The notes beneath the pieces were generated by a model. It saw nothing but the letters and a program-made list of their open reading frames with translations, made no database searches and had not been told where the DNA came from. Positions 16,651 to 21,110 of a stretch of 21,110 nt of DNA are shown in pieces. The translations under genes were made by a program, and so were the position numbers. This stretch comes from Theionarchaea archaeon. Lineage in GTDB: Archaea > Methanobacteriota_B > Thermococci > Methanofastidiosales > SZ-28-30. The stretch is taken from NCBI GenBank assembly GCA_018992685.1, contig JACVGT010000036.1, positions 1 to 21,110 on the forward strand, written 5' to 3'. The first letter of the stretch is position 1, and each line of letters opens with the position of its first letter.

Positions 16651-17000
16651 TGCTGAAGCAGGCGAAATTCGGCTCGGTCATATACAAGAATAGAGTATTC
16701 ACTCATGATATCTACGTCCATCCTTCAGGTGCTGTAGAACCTCGAAGGAAAGAGCTGTCATGTATGGTACATGGTACCAGCCACAAGGTAGTCAAAGCAG
16801 AAATGGAAATCTTGTTGAGGGAGGATCCTGACTGCATCATTATTGGGACGGGACACAGTGGAGCGCTGCACCTGACAGCAGAGGCGAGAGAATATCTCAA
16901 GGAGAGAGGAGTATCCTACCAGGAGCTGCTGACTCCTCAAGCGATCACAGAATACAATCACAGGTTCAACTGCGCCGTTCTAGTTCACGTTACCTGTTAA
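16647..17000 (+). CDS. Mth938-domain protein
   Basis: This 117-aa protein belongs to the Mth938/NDUFAF3-like family (formerly DUF498/DUF598), a small alpha/beta fold of unclear biochemical role. The human relative NDUFAF3 helps assemble respiratory complex I. Family features are FGSVIYKNRVFTHDIYV near the N-terminus, then DCIIIGTGHSGALHL and a C-terminal NHRFNCAVLVHVTC. The start may be either codon of ATGATG (16647 or 16650). The first overlaps the preceding stop as ATGA, suggesting translational coupling. The 3' end overlaps the convergent hel308 gene by 21 bases. Confidence 0.87.
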   Translation: MMLKQAKFGSVIYKNRVFTHDIYVHPSGAVEPRRKELSCMVHGTSHKVVKAEMEILLREDPDCIIIGTGHSGALHLTAEAREYLKERGVSYQELLTPQAITEYNHRFNCAVLVHVTC

Positions 17001-19025
17001 TTGATCGTGGATTGATCTGGCGATTCCTTCCCCCACTATATTCTCCAGTTCAGATACGGGTGCCTTCTTTAGATCCTGAAGTGTCTCAAACCCGTGATCA
17101 AATAAAGAACGCGCCCGAACCCGTCCGATATTCTTGATTCTGACAAGGGGAAGTAGTTCCTCTTTGATGCCGTACTTGAGGCGTACGCGAAGTTTTCTTA
17201 TGTCTGCCTGAGAGTAGAAGAAGAGTCTGGCAATCTCACCAAAAGAGTACAAGAGCCAGGTTGTTGTTTCGCGCATTCTGTACACATCTCCCGGCCCCAC
17301 ACTGAAATGCGTGCAGATATCTTTCTCGTCAACCTCTTCAACCCACGAGGTAAGGAGCGATGCTGTCTTCACCTGGGAGAGGAATATTTCATACCGTTCG
17401 GGTTCTTCCCAGGTGTCAGGTATAGGAAGTAAGAAGGATTCCTTGTGCTCTTCGGCCAGCAAATCATACTCAGAAAAGTCTCCCCTCCTCAGATACAGCC
17501 CGGGCATATCGGGACAGGCAGATATAGCCTGCAGTATTCCAAAGGGCATCATATTTGCATGGAGAGCCTGCCGAAGCACCACTGCAGAAGCAGGATCAAT
17601 ATATAACTGAGAAACTCTCTTTCCGAAAGGGGTGGCTTCGAATTCATGGATAAGTTCATGACGTTCAAGGTAGTCTCGGGCCTGATTGAGAGTATCATAC
17701 ACATATTCTTCCCCGTTTTGATAGACATAGAGTGTCCTTGAAAAAAAGGTCTTGAGCTCCTCAGCCGTCTTCACGTAGTCAGACGCCAGGAGTGCCAGAA
17801 GATGGGTTCGCAATGCAGGCTGCGAGGCCAGCTTGGAGGAAATCCTCTCAGGCTCAGCATAGATGTACCGCCCAAACAATTGATCCACATCTTCTTCGTT
17901 CTTGGCTACCAGAATCGCTTCTCCTTCCGAGTCGTACCTGGGTCTCCCTGCCCGCCCCATCATCTGCTGGATTTCCAGTGTGGGTATGAAATAATATCCC
18001 AGATTCTGGTAGAACCGTTTGACATCTCTGACCACCACCCGTCTAGCAGGCAGGTTAATTCCTGCAGCCAGAGTGGGAGTGGCCACCAGCACCTTCAGGT
18101 TGTTCGCTTTGAATGCCTCCTCGATGAGGATCCTATCCTGCCGTTTCAATCCTGCATGATGAAAACTCACGCCGTGGAGGGAACATTCCCGAAGTGTGGT
18201 CTGGTACACGGAATCGGAGAAATGCAATGGTTCACAACTGATCATGTTTCTCAGGCTGCGGGCAACCCGGCATGCCACAGCCTGGGTCGACTTTCGAGTA
18301 TTGACAAAAAAGAGCACCTGCCCCGCTTTCAAGCTGTCCACAGCAAGCGTCACACAAGGGTCACCATGCGAGGTGACCTCCTCAGAACCATCTTCGAAGA
18401 CAATGGTGTCCTCGTGAAAGACCCCCTTTCTCAAAGGCACAGGACGCCATTCAGATGCAACAAGCTCTGCATCAAGCCATTGAGCAAGCTCCCGAGCGTT
18501 GGAAATGGTCGCAGAGAGAGCCAGAATCCGCTTTCCTTTCATTTTCGACAGGATCATCTCCAGCGTGGGACCTCTCCCGGGATCATCCAGGAGGTGAACC
18601 TCATCTGCCACCACCAGGTGAACTTCATTGAAAAACGCTACATCATGACGGAGCAGGGAGTCACACTTTTCTGAGGTGGTAACCACTACATCGTAGTGCT
18701 TCAGACATGTGTTGGCAGAATCGTAGTCTCCTGTGGTGAGTGCGACATTGATGCCCAGTTCTTTCATATCTTGATATTTCTCTTCTGCTAGAGCTTTTAG
18801 GGGAACTATGTAGACAGCCTTCTGGTTTTTCTGAAGAGCTTTTACCACTGCAAAAAGGGCAATGAGTGTCTTGCCGGAAGCTGTGGGGATTGCCAGCACC
18901 ATACTTCTGTCTTCAAAAAGACCAGCACGTATAGCCTGTTCCTGCGGAGGATAAAGCGTTGTATACCCTGCATTCTCCAGTTTCTGAATGTACCTGTGGG
19001 GGAGATCAAGCTCTCTCAGATGCAT
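16980..19025 (-). CDS. ATP-dependent DNA helicase Hel308 (Hjm)
   Basis: This 681-aa superfamily 2 helicase unwinds forked DNA with 3'-5' polarity and acts at stalled replication forks in archaea. Visible motifs are the Q-motif YPPQEQA (25-31), Walker A PTASGKT (47-53), VPLKALAEEK (74-83) and DEVH (141-144). SATI (171-174), VATPTLAAGINLPARRVVV and QMMGRAGRP follow. The C-terminal ratchet and helix-hairpin-helix part includes LPLVRIKNIGRVRARSLFDHG, the RAR motif typical of Hel308. Length is close to the usual 690-720. The start is the first ATG, about 25 bases after a TATA box. It converges on, and overlaps, the Mth938 gene. Confidence 0.95.
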   Translation of the reverse strand: MHLRELDLPHRYIQKLENAGYTTLYPPQEQAIRAGLFEDRSMVLAIPTASGKTLIALFAVVKALQKNQKAVYIVPLKALAEEKYQDMKELGINVALTTGDYDSANTCLKHYDVVVTTSEKCDSLLRHDVAFFNEVHLVVADEVHLLDDPGRGPTLEMILSKMKGKRILALSATISNARELAQWLDAELVASEWRPVPLRKGVFHEDTIVFEDGSEEVTSHGDPCVTLAVDSLKAGQVLFFVNTRKSTQAVACRVARSLRNMISCEPLHFSDSVYQTTLRECSLHGVSFHHAGLKRQDRILIEEAFKANNLKVLVATPTLAAGINLPARRVVVRDVKRFYQNLGYYFIPTLEIQQMMGRAGRPRYDSEGEAILVAKNEEDVDQLFGRYIYAEPERISSKLASQPALRTHLLALLASDYVKTAEELKTFFSRTLYVYQNGEEYVYDTLNQARDYLERHELIHEFEATPFGKRVSQLYIDPASAVVLRQALHANMMPFGILQAISACPDMPGLYLRRGDFSEYDLLAEEHKESFLLPIPDTWEEPERYEIFLSQVKTASLLTSWVEEVDEKDICTHFSVGPGDVYRMRETTTWLLYSFGEIARLFFYSQADIRKLRVRLKYGIKEELLPLVRIKNIGRVRARSLFDHGFETLQDLKKAPVSELENIVGEGIARSIHDQLTGNVN

Positions 19026-19045
19026 GAACCTTCTTTCACATTGCG

Positions 19046-19053
19046 CTAATAAA
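19046..19053 (-). promoter_or_regulatory. TATA box of hel308 (leaderless transcript predicted)
   Basis: On the minus strand this reads TTTATTAG. Its centre lies about 25 bases upstream of the hel308 start codon, so transcription probably begins at or next to the ATG. It sits in the 55-base gap after the lipoprotein gene. Confidence 0.55.
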
Positions 19054-19080
19054 TGTGTTTCTCAGAACCGTTCCAGACAC

Positions 19081-19464
19081 CTACTTTTCCTCGGCCTCAT
19101 CCGCATGGATTTGGGCATTGTGTGCTCTTTCCACCTCACCTGTGGCGATCCACAAAGCGGCTGCCTTCCTCCAGGCCTCTGCTGCACTGCCCCACAACTC
19201 TTGGGATTCATAGTTGAAGGCTGCCACCTCCCAGTTGAGAGCAGCTTTCATGCGATCGTTTTGCGCCCTTCTCTCATTACCTGTGGCTTCTCTGAGTTTG
19301 GCCGCTTCTTCCCAGGTTTGTGCAGCATCTTCCCATTTCAGAGCCCGCTCATATCCACTGGCCTGTTCTTCCCATTCACTGGCGGACTTCTGCGAGGGCT
19401 GCTCCTGGCTCAAGCATCCCACCAGCAGCATAACCACAAGCATTATATGCAGGATTTCCTTCAT
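19081..19464 (-). CDS. Small predicted lipoprotein with two TPR/SNAP-like repeats
   Basis: This 127-aa protein has a signal peptide ending in a lipobox-like LLVGC, with Cys17 as the predicted lipid-modified residue, so it is likely anchored outside the cell membrane. After a short polar linker there are two related units of about 40 residues. The first runs from YERALKWEDAAQTWEEAAKL to the ATGNERRAQNDR segment. The second runs from YESQELWGSAAEAWRKAAAL to ATGEVERAHNAQ. The pattern of Trp and paired Ala residues resembles TPR or alpha-SNAP helices. I chose ATG 19464 with GAAAGGGA upstream over a TTG 15 bases earlier. The family is not recognised. It is probably cotranscribed with iscU. Confidence 0.65.
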   Translation of the reverse strand: MKEILHIMLVVMLLVGCLSQEQPSQKSASEWEEQASGYERALKWEDAAQTWEEAAKLREATGNERRAQNDRMKAALNWEVAAFNYESQELWGSAAEAWRKAAALWIATGEVERAHNAQIHADEAEEK

Positions 19465-19518
19465 ATGATTCCCTTTCAAGATGAACCCCTGGCTCGCTCT
19501 GTTGATCTGTGGCTTCTC

Positions 19519-19689
19519 TTACAGTTCATTTCTGCTTTCATGTGGGTTCATGTGTCCTGGGGACTCAAAGGCGCTCTCGCACCGCTCGCAGCAGAAGTAA
19601 TATTCTTTTCCTTCCACCACCTTTCTGCGGGCAAACATGCATTTCTCCACAGGGATTTCAGTCTTGCAGAACTCACATTTGCAGCTCAT
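19519..19689 (-). CDS. 56-residue cysteine-rich zinc-finger protein coupled to iscU
   Basis: This short gene begins with an ATG whose last two bases, plus the following A, form the iscU TGA stop (ATGA overlap). AGGAGG lies upstream inside iscU. The protein starts MSCKCEFCKTEIPVEKC, and a second cysteine group EYYFCCERCESAF follows near residues 29-41. With C3, C5, C8 and C17 plus C33, C34 and C37 it resembles TRASH/MYM-type treble-clef zinc fingers (C-x2-C ... C-x2-C). The C-terminus (HMNPHESRNEL) adds two histidines. Such domains sense or carry metals or bind proteins. Placement suggests a role linked to Fe-S assembly, which is inference. Its family name is not certain. Confidence 0.78.
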   Translation of the reverse strand: MSCKCEFCKTEIPVEKCMFARRKVVEGKEYYFCCERCESAFESPGHMNPHESRNEL

Positions 19690-20060
19690 GAGTGCTTCCT
19701 CCTGTAATCATCAACAGCCAGCTTGAGGCAGTCGGCCGCCAGCAGCGAACAATGCATCTTTGGCTCTGGAACACCGCCCAGGTTGTCTGCGATGGCTTCT
19801 TTGGTAATCGCTTCTGCATCCTCCAAGGTCATTCCTATGATCATCTCTGTTAGCATACTTCCGCTTGCAACTGCGGCAGCACATCCGAAAGTTGTATACT
19901 TTGCATCGACAATTTTTCCATCCTCTACTCGTATGTACAAATGCATGATGTCTCCACACACATCGCTGGAGAGTTTACCCACTCCATCTGCTTTCTTAAT
20001 GACGCCTATGTTGCGCGGATTCTGAAAGTGGTCCATAAGCTTTTCACTGTACTCTACCAT
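19686..20060 (-). CDS. Iron-sulfur cluster assembly scaffold IscU/NifU N-domain
   Basis: This 124-aa protein is the scaffold on which Fe-S clusters are built before transfer to apo-proteins. It starts MVEYSEKLMDHFQNPRNIG, typical of IscU. The three ligand cysteines are visible as VCGD (C35), FGCAAA (C59) and MHCS (C103), and the conserved Asp follows the first cysteine. No cysteine desulfurase (IscS) lies beside it in the window. The start has no ribosome-binding site but sits about 27 bases from a TATA-like element, consistent with a leaderless message. It is first in a probable operon with the zinc-finger and lipoprotein genes. Confidence 0.94.
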   Translation of the reverse strand: MVEYSEKLMDHFQNPRNIGVIKKADGVGKLSSDVCGDIMHLYIRVEDGKIVDAKYTTFGCAAAVASGSMLTEMIIGMTLEDAEAITKEAIADNLGGVPEPKMHCSLLAADCLKLAVDDYRRKHS

Positions 20061-20082
20061 ACAGTGTTCTCAGATAGAGAGT

Positions 20083-20092
20083 ACTTTTATCT
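20083..20092 (-). promoter_or_regulatory. TATA-like promoter of the iscU operon
   Basis: On the minus strand this reads TAGATAAAAG, centred about 27 bases upstream of the iscU ATG. The spacing and the lack of a ribosome-binding site suggest leaderless initiation. The match to the TATA consensus is moderate. Confidence 0.45.
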
Positions 20093-20634
20093 ATTGCGGT
20101 CGCAGTGGTCGGATTCGAGATTTTGCGCGGTTCTCCTTGCACCATCTCAATAAGACTCTTCTGCTTCTGGATTACTCTAACCTCCTGTATCTTGCTGGAC
20201 ATTTTCGAATGCGGGATGACTGTCTGCTGATAGACCCTTTCTTCATTTTGGGAGGCAGAAAATCATTATCAAAGTAATCTCTCTGAATTTCTCTGTTTAC
20301 ATTTTATTGAGTTTTCTTACCGACTACCATTGATCCCTCAATGTCTGCGCTGCATAAACTTTTGGTATGCAAACATTTCAACATTTTTTACAACAGACTG
20401 CATACTCAAGACTTGATTTCTATGGTAATCATTCAAATTATCTGCACAGGATCAGCAATCCGTTGTTGAACGAAAGACTCAATTGCCTATTTATGTGATT
20501 TTTTAGCGAGGTCAAATTATTTCGTGGAATCAGGTGAAATATTCTTTCGAACGTTACTATGTGCACATTGTACTGCTTGTCGCCATTGACATGGCTCTCC
20601 GTTCTTGTCCTTACTAGAGAAATGTTGTTATTTG

Positions 20635-20650
20635 GGAACGGCGCCATTCC
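20635..20650. repeat. Imperfect 16-bp palindrome upstream of the right S-layer promoter
   Basis: GGAACGGCGCCATTCC is symmetric at 14 of 16 positions (one mismatched pair) and is GC-rich in an AT-rich surround. It lies about 100 bases upstream of the TATA box and may be a regulator site. There is no sequence match to the repeat cluster upstream of the left copy. Confidence 0.3.
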
Positions 20651-20751
20651 GAACTGTCGTTTCCTCAGTTCTGCAGGCGGTAGGCTCTATTTACACAAAT
20701 TTGTCTATTTCTGATGGCCTTAAACCTACTATTATTAATAGCAACGGAAAG

Positions 20752-20760
20752 TTTATTAAG
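20752..20760 (+). promoter_or_regulatory. TATA-box promoter of the right S-layer gene
   Basis: TTTATTAAG, with an A-rich BRE-like stretch before it, ends 111 bases upstream of the ATG. This is the same sequence and spacing as the left copy. AAAGAATAA follows at 20771-20779, matching AAAGAGTAA at the same offset in the left copy. Confidence 0.6.
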
Positions 20761-20791
20761 GAAGTACCGAAAAGAATAACGCTTAGAGGAT

Positions 20792-20843
20792 AGCAGGTCT
20801 CAGTATCGTTTTGACCTGCTGTTGCATCCTGAAAAAAACAGGA
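20792..20843 (+). promoter_or_regulatory. Structured 5' leader of the right S-layer mRNA
   Basis: AGCAGGTC (20792-20799) pairs perfectly with GACCTGCT (20813-20820) around a 13-base loop. A smaller hairpin TCCTG/CAGGA (20827-20831/20839-20843) has a seven-A loop. Both lie in the predicted leader just ahead of the AGGAGG site. The left copy's leader has equal length but I see no such hairpin there. A role in message stability or translational control is inferred. Confidence 0.45.
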
Positions 20844-20856
20844 GCAAGATCCGGAT

Positions 20857-21110
20857 TAGGAGGAAAGAATATGAAATTAAGGAAGATTGGAGCTGTACTG
20901 GCTGGAGCCGCATTACTTGGAGCCACCCTGGCGGGTGCTGCTGCTCAAGAGGTACCACCCACTGACTTTTTCGTGGACCCTGAGACAGGACAGCCAAACT
21001 GTGTCATTGTGGTAGGTAGCGGTGCTGCTGCGATGGATGTCGTGTCAGCCACCATGCTTGCTGCCAAGATTGGGACAATGACCTTTACAGAGCAAGAAGA
21101 CGAAGTTACC
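20857..21110. repeat. Right arm of the 254-bp near-perfect inverted repeat
   Basis: This is the reverse complement of 1-254 with mismatches only at 20874 and 20966. The inner boundary coincides with TAGGAGG, the ribosome-binding site. Upstream of it only the TATA box, a short AAAGARTAA element and the leader length are shared between the two loci. Confidence 0.97.
20871..21110 (+). CDS. S-layer protein, N-terminal 80 residues (runs off the right edge)
   Basis: This is the 5' end of a gene that leaves the window on the right, with AGGAGG at 20859-20864 and ATG at 20871. The product begins MKLRKIGAVLAGAALLG, a signal peptide with likely cleavage after AGAAA near residue 25. VPPTDFFVDPETGQPNC and the family block IVVGSGAAAMDVVSA follow. 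It is predicted to form the cell-surface lattice, and the strong ribosome-binding site fits a highly expressed protein. It differs from the left copy only by Lys instead of Glu at residue 2 within the visible 80 codons. Everything downstream, including the usual C-terminal S-layer part, is outside the window. Confidence 0.82.
   Translation, partial: MKLRKIGAVLAGAALLGATLAGAAAQEVPPTDFFVDPETGQPNCVIVVGSGAAAMDVVSATMLAAKIGTMTFTEQEDEVT

Larger units (their letters stand above)
20061..20750. other. AT-rich intergenic region with no convincing gene
   Basis: These roughly 690 bases contain no credible protein or tRNA gene. Frames of about 60-70 codons (20438-20647 minus, 20605-20793 plus) have no motifs or usable ribosome-binding sites. 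The region spaces the iscU promoter from the right S-layer promoter, mirroring the empty stretch behind the left S-layer gene. The one symmetric element noted is the GGAACGGCGCCATTCC palindrome at 20635-20650. Confidence 0.55.

Noticed and set aside
17802-18674. 290-codon plus-strand frame inside hel308
   Set aside because: It is antisense to the helicase motifs and shows no domain of its own.
20365-20405. GTATGCA/TGCATAC inverted repeat in the right intergenic region
   Set aside because: Seven base pairs around a loop of nearly 30 bases in AT-rich DNA is within chance expectation, with no supporting context.
1-21110. Linear plasmid or virus with inverted terminal repeats
   Set aside because: The interior carries RNA polymerase, ribosomal protein and EF-2 genes, and the terminal repeats are coding starts of S-layer genes, so this is chromosomal DNA.
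1-21110. CRISPR arrays, insertion sequences or transposase genes
   Set aside because: I saw no regularly spaced direct repeats and no transposase or integrase motifs on either strand.

Overview
The window is archaeal chromosomal DNA. The evidence is an archaeal RNA polymerase operon with the largest subunit split into A' and A'', followed by L30e, a KH-only NusA, S12, S7 and EF-2. A Hel308 helicase, TATA-type promoters and several apparently leaderless starts agree with this. RNAP subunit B is one uninterrupted gene of 1103 aa, whereas many methanogens, Archaeoglobi and haloarchaea split it. The flanking S-layer genes resemble the MJ0822/Thermococcus-type S-layer family. Together these suggest a Thermococci-like or related euryarchaeal lineage such as Theionarchaea or Methanofastidiosa. 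That placement is an inference with modest confidence.

Layout, left to right. Positions 1-240 hold the 5' end of an S-layer protein gene running left out of the window. About 800 bp follow with no convincing gene, apart from promoters and an interleaved inverted repeat near 416-452. Next is an EntS/Mef-like MFS exporter (1037-2356). A 370-bp promoter-rich gap leads into tRNA-Lys(UUU) (2734-2807), which sits 19 bases before rpoH and appears to head the operon. The operon rpoH-rpoB-rpoA1-rpoA2-rpl30e-nusA-rps12-rps7-EF-2 (2827-14124) is tightly packed, with gaps of at most 13 bases and several 1-base overlaps. It ends at a T-rich terminator, and EF-1A and rps10 do not follow.

Downstream on the plus strand are a DUF166 protein and a coupled cluster of sirtuin, Roadblock/LC7 protein and Mth938-domain protein (15185-17000). 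Facing it on the minus strand, from right to left, are iscU, a 56-aa zinc-finger protein that starts inside the iscU stop codon, a small repeat-containing lipoprotein, and hel308. The hel308 3' end overlaps the Mth938 gene by 21 bases. A gene-poor stretch (20061-20750) then leads to a second S-layer gene start that runs right out of the window.

The most striking large-scale feature is that the first and last 254 bases form a near-perfect inverted repeat (2 mismatches). It covers the Shine-Dalgarno, start codon, signal peptide and first 80 codons of two S-layer genes pointing outward. Their leaders have diverged, but the TATA box (TTTATTAAG) and its 111-base distance to the start codon are the same. 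This is either a recent duplication or gene conversion at which an assembly stopped, or the arms of an invertible segment that could exchange promoter regions between two S-layer genes.
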